Source: Candidatus Sulfopaludibacter sp. SbA3
GTDB lineage: Bacteria > Acidobacteriota > Terriglobia > Bryobacterales > Bryobacteraceae
NCBI GenBank assembly: GCA_945890485.1
Contig: CAMDCN010000011.1
Location: 186,001-250,000 of the forward strand
Direction of reading: 5' to 3'
DNA: 64,000 bases
The notes beneath the pieces are model-generated. The model made no database searches. It was not told the DNA's origin and saw nothing but the letters and a program-made list of their open reading frames with translations. The translations under genes and the position numbers were made by a program. Of this stretch, positions 18,493 to 25,196 are shown in pieces. How positions within the stretch are numbered: position 1 is the first letter of the stretch; the number at the start of each line of letters is the position of its first letter.

Positions 18493-18929
18493 TTCCGGAT
18501 GCGCATTTCGCGAACGAGCTGGCGGGAGGCTCGTTCGCCGATCATATCGGCGACCTGCTCCAACAGCTCCGGCACGTTCTCGGGTTCAATCAGCATGGTC
18601 CCGGGGGCACGATTGGCTTCGTTTTGTTCCCGCCACGAGGTAATCAGCGCCGTGGCCGGACGGTAGTCCATCATCCGCGCATGCGAAATGACCTGCAGCC
18701 CCGCTTCCGGCGACTCCATATGGAGGTCGCTGAGAACTAAGGCGTACTCTTCGCTGTCCAACATGCCGATCGCCTCAATCGCGGTCGCCGCCGTATCCAC
18801 TCCGTAACCCCCAGCCTGCAAAACAGTTCGCAAAATGATGCGAGCGGTGGGATCGTCATCGACGAGCAGAACGCGAGCGACTTCGCGGGCCTGAAAGGTC
18901 GGAACTGGGACACATTTAGCGGATGCCAT
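18489..18929 (-). CDS. Stand-alone receiver-domain protein lacking the conserved Lys
   Basis: A 146-residue protein with a single response-regulator receiver. Acidic residues Asp24-26 (VLLVDDDPTA), acceptor Asp68 (LVLSDLHMES) and switch Thr97 (ALITSW) are present. The conserved Lys before Pro is replaced by Glu115 (MLIEPENV), which should weaken or alter phosphorylation signalling. No output domain follows, only a short helical tail. ATG at 18929 is chosen because the longer upstream open frame has no receiver homology and a promoter (TTGGAT-16-TACACT) lies just before this start. It overlaps the reductase by 4 nt at CTAG. Confidence 0.8.
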   Translation of the reverse strand: MASAKCVPVPTFQAREVARVLLVDDDPTARIILRTVLQAGGYGVDTAATAIEAIGMLDSEEYALVLSDLHMESPEAGLQVISHARMMDYRPATALITSWREQNEANRAPGTMLIEPENVPELLEQVADMIGERASRQLVREMRIRN

Positions 18930-18948
18930 CGAAGGAACTCTTAACCAT

Positions 18949-18976
18949 AGTGTATTGGAAATGAGAAAATATCCAA
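18949..18976 (-). promoter_or_regulatory. Probable sigma-70 promoter of the receiver gene
   Basis: Minus strand: TTGGAT (18976-18971), 16-nt spacer, TACACT (18954-18949), then 19 nt to the ATG. The spacer and -35 region are AT-rich against a GC-rich background. An ACCAA-T-TTGGT inverted repeat at 18979-18989 lies just upstream and could be an operator. Confidence 0.4.
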
Positions 18977-19110
18977 GTACCAATTTGGTTCGGGTCCTAA
19001 TGGGAATTTGCGGTTGGTTGAAAACCCGTTTAGTTTCTGTATGTTGCGTTAAGATTTGCCGAAGGAAGTTTCTGGCAATCAACTCCACCAGTACGGATCC
19101 CGGACGGGTT

Positions 19111-19151
19111 CTAGCCCAAATAGGGTAGTGCTAGTGGGCTAGGGCTAGCCC
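19111..19151. repeat. CTAGCCC/GGGCTAG inverted repeats at the 3' end of the aminotransferase gene
   Basis: CTAGCCC at 19111-19117 and GGGCTAG at 19136-19142 can pair across an 18-nt loop. The palindrome GGGCTAGCCC at 19142-19151 contains the gene's stop codon. There is no T-run, so this is a possible transcript-end stabiliser or Rho-independent-like pause rather than a proven terminator. Confidence 0.4.
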
Positions 19152-20302
19152 TTCAATGCCCGAAGCACCTGGTCGATCTCAGCCTCGGTGTTGTAAACGT
19201 GCGGCGAAAACCGCAAACCAGCAGCGTCCCCCGAGTCCGTTTTGGCGATCGCAATGCGGTGCTTGGTCCAGAGCCGGTTGTAGATTTCTGTCAGATTCTG
19301 CCCCGGGAAGTCGATCTTGACGACCGGCCCGGAGACGGCCAATTCGCCGCTGCCCTTCAGTTTGGCGCCGGGGACCCCAGCCACGCCGTTCCGCAAGCGA
19401 GACGAAAGCGCCAGCGCGCGCGATTCGATCTGCGCCATCCCAGTGGTCTCCAGGAACTCGATCGTCTTTTCAAGACCTCGTAGCTTGGGGTCGTCCCGCT
19501 GCCCGAGGGTTTCGAACTTCCGGGCCCCGGTGGGTTTGTCGGACCAGTAATCGACGCTTAGGATTGCCGGCGTCAACTCGTCCAAACGCGCAGCCCGAAC
19601 GAACAGCATGCCGCTTTCGAGCGGTCCCATTGGCCACTTGTGGAAGCTGCCCGAAAATGAGTCAATCTTCAATTTCGGCAGATTCAGGTTCATCCAGCCA
19701 AACGACTGAGCGCCGTCGACGTGGCACCAGGCGTTCTGCCTGTGGGCGAGGTCGGCGATGGCGTCGATTGGGTAGAGCAGACCGGTCGTATTCGTAAAGT
19801 GCGAGACGGCGATCACCCTGGTCTTGGGCGTCACCTTTCGAGCAAGCGTTGCCAACAGCTCGTCGGGAGATTTGGCGAACACAGGTACTTCCGCCGTCAC
19901 CACCGTGGCGCCGGATTGACGCGCGCGTAACTGCCAGCTTTGCGTGTTGGAGGGGTGATTGTGGGCTGTGATCAGGATCTCGTCGCCAGTCTGCAATCGC
20001 AGCCCCTGCGCGATGAGGTTGTTGCTTTCGCTGGAGTTGCGGGTGAGCGCGATCTCGTCCGGCGCCGAGCCGAGCAGTTTTGCCAGCCGGGCGCGAACAC
20101 TCTCGGAAAGCGTCTTGTACACCTCGCGGTTTTGAAACGCAGGGTTCTGCTGGAAGTCGCTCAACTGCTTCAGATACTCCGCCATCGCCGCTTTCCCGCA
20201 CGGCGCGATGTTGGCGGCGTTCATATAGACGAGATCCTTCTGCAGCGCTACCAACGGCCGCACAGCGGCGGCCGTTAGCAGAGAACGCCGGGATAGAGAC
20301 AT
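19145..20302 (-). CDS. Class V aminotransferase-like PLP enzyme with Tat-type signal
   Basis: A 385-residue fold-type I PLP enzyme of the class V group (cysteine desulfurase / isopenicillin N epimerase-like). Visible: VYMNAANIAPCGKAAM at the N-terminus, LTRNSSESNNLIAQGL, VSHFTNTTGLLYPI, CHVDGAQSFGW (PLP-ring Asp), and SGSFHKWPMGP with the PLP-binding Lys. The protein starts MSLSRRSLLTAAA, a twin-arginine-like signal, suggesting export after folding with its cofactor. ATG at 20302 has GGAGG 8 nt upstream. It follows purB by 4 nt. The substrate is unknown; the exported location argues against a housekeeping Fe-S role. Confidence 0.82.
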   Translation of the reverse strand: MSLSRRSLLTAAAVRPLVALQKDLVYMNAANIAPCGKAAMAEYLKQLSDFQQNPAFQNREVYKTLSESVRARLAKLLGSAPDEIALTRNSSESNNLIAQGLRLQTGDEILITAHNHPSNTQSWQLRARQSGATVVTAEVPVFAKSPDELLATLARKVTPKTRVIAVSHFTNTTGLLYPIDAIADLAHRQNAWCHVDGAQSFGWMNLNLPKLKIDSFSGSFHKWPMGPLESGMLFVRAARLDELTPAILSVDYWSDKPTGARKFETLGQRDDPKLRGLEKTIEFLETTGMAQIESRALALSSRLRNGVAGVPGAKLKGSGELAVSGPVVKIDFPGQNLTEIYNRLWTKHRIAIAKTDSGDAAGLRFSPHVYNTEAEIDQVLRALKG

Positions 20303-20306
20303 GGAC

Positions 20307-21617
20307 TTACCCTCCGAAGACGCGAGCGAAAATCTTGTCGACGTTGGCGAGTTGGCGATCCAACGCAAAGGACTTTTCGAGCTGGTCGGGGCTCAGGCAG
20401 GTTTGCACTTCGGGGTCGGCGGCGATGGCGGCGCGGAAATCGCCATCCTCTTCCCAGCTCTTCATGGCATGGGCTTGCACCAGTTTATACGCCTTTTCCC
20501 GCAGCATGCCGGCGGCGGTCAGATCGAGCAGCAACTGGCCGGAAAAGATCAGGCCTTTCGTGAGATGCAAGTTGTGGAGCATCCGGTCAGCATTCACGCG
20601 CATGCCATCGACCAGCCAAATCGTCTTGGCGAGCAGATAGTCGACCAGGCAGCAGGAATCGGGCAGAATGACACGCTCGACGCTCGAATGCGAGATGTCG
20701 CGTTCATGCCACAGGGCGATATTCTCATAGGCCGCCTGGACGTTCGAACGGACCACCCGCGCCAGGCCGGAGATCTGCTCGCAAGTCACTGGGTTGCGCT
20801 TATGGGGCATCGCTGACGAGCCCTTCTGGCCCGGAGCAAAAGGCTCCTCCGCCTCGCGAACCTCGGTCCGCTGGAGGTGGCGAACTTCGAGCGCGACTTT
20901 TTCACAGGTCGCGGCAATAAGCGCCAGGGCGCTGATGAAGGCAGCATGCGAATCGCGGGAGATGACTTGGGAGGCGATGGCGGCGGGTTTAAGCCCAAGG
21001 CGCGTGCAGATCTTCTCTTCGGCCTCCGGCCCGATATGGCCGAAGGTGCCGACAGCGCCAGAGATCTTGCCGGCGCGCATGTCCTCCGCGGCGGCGGCGA
21101 GGCGGGCGCGGTTGCGGACGAGTTCGTCGAACCAAAGGGCGAGCTTCAGGCCAAAGGTATACGGTTCCGCGTGGATGCCATGCGTGCGGCCCATCTGCAC
21201 CGTATCTTTGAACTCGAACGCCCGGCGGCGGAGGATATCTAGGAGCTGATCGGTAGCGGCCAGCAGCAGGTCCGCCGACTGCTTCACCTGCAACGCTTGG
21301 GCGGTGTCGACGACATCGTTCGACGTCATTCCATAGTGGAACCAGCGGGAAGCCTCGGCCACGCCGGCGGCGGCCATCTTCTCGGCGACCGTTGTCGTGA
21401 AGGCGATCACGTCATGCTTCACTTCGCGTTCGATCTCGAAAAGCCGCTCTACATCGACTGCCGCGTGAGCGCGAAGCGCCTGGGCGGCCTCGACCGGCAC
21501 GTCGCCGAGCTCGGCGAGAGCCTCGCTGGCGGCTAGTTCGACGGCGAGCCAGCACTGGTACTTGTTGCCGTCACTCCAGATCGCGCCCATGGCCGGGCGG
21601 GTATAACGTTGAATCAA
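20307..21617 (-). CDS. purB: Adenylosuccinate lyase
   Basis: A 436-residue fumarase/aspartase-superfamily enzyme catalysing two steps of purine synthesis (SAICAR to AICAR, adenylosuccinate to AMP). The N-terminus IQRYTRPAMGAIWSDGNKYQ and signature GSSAMPHKRNPVTCEQ (flexible catalytic loop) are diagnostic. Other blocks are FHYGMTSNDVVDTAQAL and MGRTHGIHAEPYTFG, the latter carrying the general-acid His. I chose TTG at 21617: TAGGAG lies about 7 nt upstream and the resulting N-terminus matches the Bacillus-type enzyme (about 430 residues). Longer in-frame extensions would be unlike the family. Confidence 0.93.
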   Translation of the reverse strand: MIQRYTRPAMGAIWSDGNKYQCWLAVELAASEALAELGDVPVEAAQALRAHAAVDVERLFEIEREVKHDVIAFTTTVAEKMAAAGVAEASRWFHYGMTSNDVVDTAQALQVKQSADLLLAATDQLLDILRRRAFEFKDTVQMGRTHGIHAEPYTFGLKLALWFDELVRNRARLAAAAEDMRAGKISGAVGTFGHIGPEAEEKICTRLGLKPAAIASQVISRDSHAAFISALALIAATCEKVALEVRHLQRTEVREAEEPFAPGQKGSSAMPHKRNPVTCEQISGLARVVRSNVQAAYENIALWHERDISHSSVERVILPDSCCLVDYLLAKTIWLVDGMRVNADRMLHNLHLTKGLIFSGQLLLDLTAAGMLREKAYKLVQAHAMKSWEEDGDFRAAIAADPEVQTCLSPDQLEKSFALDRQLANVDKIFARVFGG

Positions 21618-21678
21618 TGAAAAGCTCCTAGGGAAAGGGTCAGGATACCAAGTGCCGGAACGGAACGGAACGATGCGG

Positions 21679-21684
21679 TATGTT
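21679..21684 (+). promoter_or_regulatory. -10-like TATGTT, 6 nt before the Uma2 ATG
   Basis: TATGTT followed by GAAGGG and ATG at 21691. The spacer GAAGGG also resembles a ribosome site but would be too close to this ATG. Two earlier in-frame starts (GTG 21652, ATG 21673) lack both a ribosome site and a -10 box. Confidence 0.35.
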
Positions 21685-21690
21685 GAAGGG

Positions 21691-22275
21691 ATGGAGATGG
21701 TGTTGCAACGCGCGGGCGGAACGGCCGAGCAGGTACGGCCGGCGCGGATCAGCGTCGAACGGTACCACCGGATGATTGAGCAGGATATCTTGACGCCGGA
21801 CGACCGGATCGAGCTGCTCGATGGGTACCTGGTGGAGAAGATGAGTAAGAAGCCGGCGCACTGCACAATCACTGCGATTGTTTACTCGATGTTGATTCGG
21901 CGGCTGCCTCCCGGGTGGACGATCCGTTCGCAGGATCCGATCACCCTCATCGACAGCGAGCCAGAGCCCGACTTGGTGGTGGTTCGTGGCCAGGTCCGCG
22001 ACTATCAGTTTCGCCACCCCCTGGCGCCAGATATCGGGCTTGTTGTAGAGGTCGCCGACTCCAGCGTAGACCGCGACCGCATCTGGAAGCGCGAGATTTA
22101 CGCCCGCGCGGGACTCCCCGTCTATTGGCTGATCAATTTGCAGGAGAAGACCGTCGAGGTCTACTCCCGCCCCGTCGACGGCACCTACCAGAACCACACA
22201 ATCGTAAAACCGACCGAAACCTTGACCCTCCAGGAACCCGCCCTGGAGATGCCAGCAGGAGAGATTTGGGCATGA
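21691..22275 (+). CDS. Uma2-family (DUF820) nuclease-fold protein
   Basis: A 194-residue Uma2 protein with the complete restriction-like core: PEPDLVVVRG (Asp), IGLVVEVADSSVDRDR (Glu), and KREIYARAGLPVYWLINL (Lys). The N-terminal YHRMIEQDILTPDDRIELLDG is the usual Uma2 lead-in. This copy keeps the acidic residue that is Asn in the Uma2 at 6205-6798. Function is unproven; nuclease activity is possible. Start placed at ATG 21691 from the upstream -10 spacing; 21673 (200 residues) or 21652 are alternatives. Its stop overlaps the next start (ATGA). Confidence 0.83.
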   Translation: MEMVLQRAGGTAEQVRPARISVERYHRMIEQDILTPDDRIELLDGYLVEKMSKKPAHCTITAIVYSMLIRRLPPGWTIRSQDPITLIDSEPEPDLVVVRGQVRDYQFRHPLAPDIGLVVEVADSSVDRDRIWKREIYARAGLPVYWLINLQEKTVEVYSRPVDGTYQNHTIVKPTETLTLQEPALEMPAGEIWA

Positions 22276-22904
22276 AGATGAAGTTATGGATGGCCGGGCT
22301 CATTTACGGCACGGTCGCTTTCGCGCAGATACAGGGCAGCTTGCCGGCCCGCACAGCGCCCACCGAGTATCAGGTGCAGGCCAAGGCCGGCGACATCACC
22401 ATAGCCGCTGACTTTGTCGCGCACTCAGTGCCTACGATGGAAGGGCCGCTGACGTCCGAGGACCATGTTGCCGTAGAGGTAGGCCTCTTTGGGCCACCCG
22501 AATCGAAAACGCAGCTCTCTTGGGAGCATTTCTCGATCCGGATCAACGGAAAGAAAGTTCCCACGCCGGCGGTCCCGGTGGGCATGGCCATGAAGGGTCT
22601 CAAGGACCCGGAATGGATTCCACCCGAGCCGCCCGAAGGCAGCAAATCAAAAGGCGGCGGCCTGAGCGCCGGTGGCGGCGGCGCAGCCGGCGACCCGAAG
22701 CCCGATCCGCCCAAGATGCCGCTACCGCTTCGGCGCGCCATGGAACAACGCGCACGCAAGTCGGCGATGGCCGAAGGCGAACGGCCGCTGCCCCAGGCTG
22801 GCCTGATCTTCTTCCCCTATCGCGGCAAAGATTCGAACATTGAGAAGGTCGAACTGATCTACGAAGGCCCAGCCGGCAAGGCCGTTCTCCCCTTCGAACG
22901 GTAG
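22272..22904 (+). CDS. Secreted protein of unknown function
   Basis: A 210-residue protein starting MKMKLWMAGLIYGTVAFAQ, a clear signal peptide. The first half looks like a beta-sandwich (DITIAADFVAHSVPTM, WEHFSIRINGKK). Then comes a flexible Pro/Gly/Lys-rich linker (about 115-150, GGGLSAGGGGAAGDPKPDPP) and a short C-terminal strand region (AGLIFFPYRGKDSNIEKVEL). No family recognised. ATG overlaps the Uma2 stop by 4 nt, so the nuclease-fold and secreted proteins are coexpressed. Its stop is 2 nt from the convergent beta-lactamase-fold gene. Confidence 0.75.
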   Translation: MKMKLWMAGLIYGTVAFAQIQGSLPARTAPTEYQVQAKAGDITIAADFVAHSVPTMEGPLTSEDHVAVEVGLFGPPESKTQLSWEHFSIRINGKKVPTPAVPVGMAMKGLKDPEWIPPEPPEGSKSKGGGLSAGGGGAAGDPKPDPPKMPLPLRRAMEQRARKSAMAEGERPLPQAGLIFFPYRGKDSNIEKVELIYEGPAGKAVLPFER

Positions 22905-22906
22905 CC

Positions 22907-23677
22907 TCAATACTCGAAAGCGCAACTGGCCACACCCGGCTCCGCAACGTGCAAGCGTGGTTTCAGACCGCGCTGCCCCAGCGCCTGCTCAGCCATCTGC
23001 TGCACCAGGGTCGGGTAGTTGTTGTGCTCGCTCAGGTGGCCCAGGATCAGCGTGGAAACGCTCGAATCCATATCGTTCGTGATGAACTCGAAGGCGGCAT
23101 CGTTCGACAGATGCCCCTTCCGGCCCATAATGCGCTGCTTAATCGACCACGGATAAGGGCCCACTTTCAGCATTTCGAGATTGTGGTTCGATTCGAGCAG
23201 CAGAGCGTCCACTCCACGCAGGTGCATCTTGATCGAGTCCGGCATGTAGCCCAAATCGGTCACCACGGCACAGCTCAGCCCCTGCGAACGCAGCACGTAG
23301 CCCACCGGGTCGATCGCGTCATGCGGAATCGTAAACGTGCCAATGTCCAGGTCGCCGATCGTGAATCCGGTGCCGGCCTGAAACGTCTGCCGCGGCACCG
23401 CGATGCCGTCCCAGTCGATAGCCGTTTCAGTCAGGTGCGTCAAATAAATCGGCTTCTTGTATTTGCGCGACATCACCCCCAGGCCGCTCACGTGGTCGCT
23501 GTGTTCGTGCGTCACTAGAATCGCGTCGAGATTGGCCGGGTCTTCGCCAATCGCGAACAGGCGCGCCTCGATCTCGCGGCGGCTCAGCCCGGTGTCGATC
23601 AGCACCCGGGTGCGGTCGGTTCCGACGAAAATCGAATTGCCGGAACTGGATGAGGCCAGGACGCAGAACTTAAGAAT
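22907..23677 (-). CDS. Metallo-beta-lactamase-fold hydrolase (WalJ/YycJ-like), apparent ATT start
   Basis: A 256-residue MBL-fold protein. The metal site is HEHSDH at 57-62, with later ligands in AVVTDLGY, LLLESNHNLEML and ILGHLSEHNN; these match the YycJ/WalJ nuclease-like group. The family N-terminus (KFCVLASSSSGNSIFVG, before VLIDTGLSRREI) is encoded in frame upstream of the first conventional start (GTG at 23605). That stretch has no ATG, GTG or TTG. An ATT at 23677 lies exactly 7 nt after GGAG (23688-23685) and gives a normal family length, so I infer an ATT start. A sequencing error upstream is the alternative. It is divergent from the enolase-superfamily gene over 32 nt. Confidence 0.8.
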   Translation of the reverse strand: MLKFCVLASSSSGNSIFVGTDRTRVLIDTGLSRREIEARLFAIGEDPANLDAILVTHEHSDHVSGLGVMSRKYKKPIYLTHLTETAIDWDGIAVPRQTFQAGTGFTIGDLDIGTFTIPHDAIDPVGYVLRSQGLSCAVVTDLGYMPDSIKMHLRGVDALLLESNHNLEMLKVGPYPWSIKQRIMGRKGHLSNDAAFEFITNDMDSSVSTLILGHLSEHNNYPTLVQQMAEQALGQRGLKPRLHVAEPGVASCAFEY

Positions 23678-23697
23678 GGGAATGCTCCAAAACTCAT

Positions 23698-23704
23698 TAT
23701 GATA
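23698..23704. promoter_or_regulatory. Symmetric -10 element (TATGATA) between divergent genes
   Basis: On the plus strand TATGAT (23698-23703) is followed by AGCGGG and the ATG of the enolase-superfamily gene (6-nt leaderless spacing). On the minus strand TATCAT (23704-23699) reads toward the beta-lactamase-fold gene and would give a leader with GGAG. Five of six bases are shared, as in bidirectional promoters. No clear -35 on either side. Confidence 0.45.
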
Positions 23705-23709
23705 GCGGG

Positions 23710-24828
23710 ATGAAAATTACGAAAGTCGAGGCGCTGTATTTGCGGCAGCCCGAGGTGAAGGACCAGTGCGATAGCGGGCAGGATGCCATCATCATCCGCG
23801 TCGAAACCGACGCCGGCATCACCGGGCTCGGCGAGGTCGATTCGGCCCCGCTCGCCATCAAAGGCGTCATCGACGGCCCCTATTCCCACTCCATCACCAG
23901 CGGCCTTGCGCATCTGCTCATCGGCGAGGATCCCTTCGCCACGGAATACCTTTGGTACAAGATGGTGAAGGCAAACTCCTACTGCGCCCGGCGCGGCCTT
24001 CTGATGCACGCGATCAGCGGCATCGACCTCGCCCTTTGGGATATCAAAGGCAAAGCGCTGGGGCTGCCGGTTTGGAAACTGCTCGGCGGAGGTTTCCATG
24101 AAAAGATCCGTTGCTACGCCTCGACCCTCTTCGGCCGCACTCCCGATGACACGGAATTGATCGGCCGCCGTTTGGTCGACCAAGGCTTCGGCGCCGTGAA
24201 GTTCGGCTGGCACCCAATGGGCGAGTCGCGGGAGATGGACGAAGCGCTCGTCCGCAGCGCCCGGAGTGGCGTCGGCGCCAAGGCCGACCTGATGATCGAC
24301 GCTGGCCTCGTCTGGGACTCGAAGACCGCCCTGCAGCGCGCCAACGCCTTCGCCGCCGAAGATATCTTCTGGCTCGAAGAGCCGTTGCGGGAAAACGACT
24401 ACGTGGGCTACGGCAAGCTCGCCGCCTCGACGCCAGTCCGCATCGCCGCCGGGGAGCACGAAAGCGACCGGCAGAGCTATCAGAACCTGATGGACCAAGG
24501 CCAAGTGGATGTAGTGCAGGTCGATCTCACCCGCTGCGGCGGCTTCACCGAAGCCATGAAGATCGCGTCTCTCGCCTATGATCGCGGTCTGCCCGTCGCT
24601 AACCATGGCTTCTCCACGTATCTGAACGTGGCCGCCGCGCTGCACTGGCTCAACGCGGTACCGAACGCGCTCATTTGCGAGTTTGTTGCGCAAGAGGCCA
24701 CCAATCTTCGTGAGCAGATCACCCGCCAGAAGTTCCGCGCCGTCGACGGCTACCTCACCGTACCGCAGGAGCCCGGCCTCGGCATCGATCTCGACGAAGA
24801 CGCCGTCAGCCGCCTCCGTATTCTCTGA
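23710..24828 (+). CDS. Mandelate racemase / muconate lactonizing enzyme family (sugar-acid dehydratase-like)
   Basis: A 372-residue enolase-superfamily enzyme. It abstracts an alpha-proton of a carboxylate substrate; many relatives dehydrate aldonic acids. Metal ligands are in MIDAGLVWD (Asp), FWLEEPL (Glu) and IAAGEHES (Glu). The KFGW segment supplies the base-side Lys region, and LPVANHGFSTYL has the His seen in MR-type acid-sugar dehydratases. The capping domain occupies the first 120 residues. Substrate specificity cannot be read from sequence. The MFS gene at 25193 is of the hexuronate-carrier type, so a sugar-acid pathway is plausible. The promoter looks leaderless. Confidence 0.88.
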   Translation: MKITKVEALYLRQPEVKDQCDSGQDAIIIRVETDAGITGLGEVDSAPLAIKGVIDGPYSHSITSGLAHLLIGEDPFATEYLWYKMVKANSYCARRGLLMHAISGIDLALWDIKGKALGLPVWKLLGGGFHEKIRCYASTLFGRTPDDTELIGRRLVDQGFGAVKFGWHPMGESREMDEALVRSARSGVGAKADLMIDAGLVWDSKTALQRANAFAAEDIFWLEEPLRENDYVGYGKLAASTPVRIAAGEHESDRQSYQNLMDQGQVDVVQVDLTRCGGFTEAMKIASLAYDRGLPVANHGFSTYLNVAAALHWLNAVPNALICEFVAQEATNLREQITRQKFRAVDGYLTVPQEPGLGIDLDEDAVSRLRIL

Positions 24829-24881
24829 GGGTTACTTTTGTGAGAGATTTGTGCGGACAGACGCACTACCCGGTATAACTT

Positions 24882-25196
24882 ATGGCTGTCACTAAGCCTC
24901 GCAACCGGTTGGTTAACTTCCGGGTCAGCGAAGAAGAATTCCAAAACCTGCGTGAAGCTTGCCTGTCAGGCGGAGCCCGCAGCATCTCTGATTTCGCACG
25001 GTCGGCGGTGCTCAACACCTTCGGCAGTTCCGGCGAAGTGGGGGGCCAACTGAAGATCCGACTCTCCACCATCGATCAAAAGATGGATGAGCTGGACTCC
25101 AGTCTACGAACACTGCTCGGGCGATTAAGCTCCGCGGTGCCGCAGGCGACCCTCGACGTGCATGAGGAGCGCCTGCTGCAGCAACAGCATTCTTAG
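24882..25196 (+). CDS. Ribbon-helix-helix-like protein with coiled-coil tail
   Basis: A 104-residue protein. The N-terminal half (RLVNFRVSEEEFQNLREACL, then SISDFARSAVLNTFG) has the strand-helix-helix pattern of ribbon-helix-helix DNA-binding domains, closest in style to MobC-type accessory proteins. The second half is a predicted coiled coil (IRLSTIDQKMDELDSSLRTL) for dimerisation. No relaxase or mobility gene is nearby, so a chromosomal regulator role is more likely. TATAAC lies only 2 nt before the ATG, too close for a standard promoter. Its stop shares TTAG with the convergent MFS gene. Confidence 0.68.
   Translation: MAVTKPRNRLVNFRVSEEEFQNLREACLSGGARSISDFARSAVLNTFGSSGEVGGQLKIRLSTIDQKMDELDSSLRTLLGRLSSAVPQATLDVHEERLLQQQHS

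Noticed and set aside
23599-24693. Minus-strand open frame opposite the enolase-superfamily gene, running into the beta-lactamase-fold gene
   Set aside because: Mirror of a gene with clear metal-site motifs. It would also use a different frame through the conserved MBL N-terminus.
24874-24879. TATAAC before the RHH gene as a leaderless -10
   Set aside because: Lies 2 nt before the ATG and lacks the final T; spacing does not fit the other cases.
24882-25196. Mobile element or plasmid remnant indicated by the MobC-like protein
   Set aside because: No relaxase, integrase, transposase, direct repeats or composition change around it.
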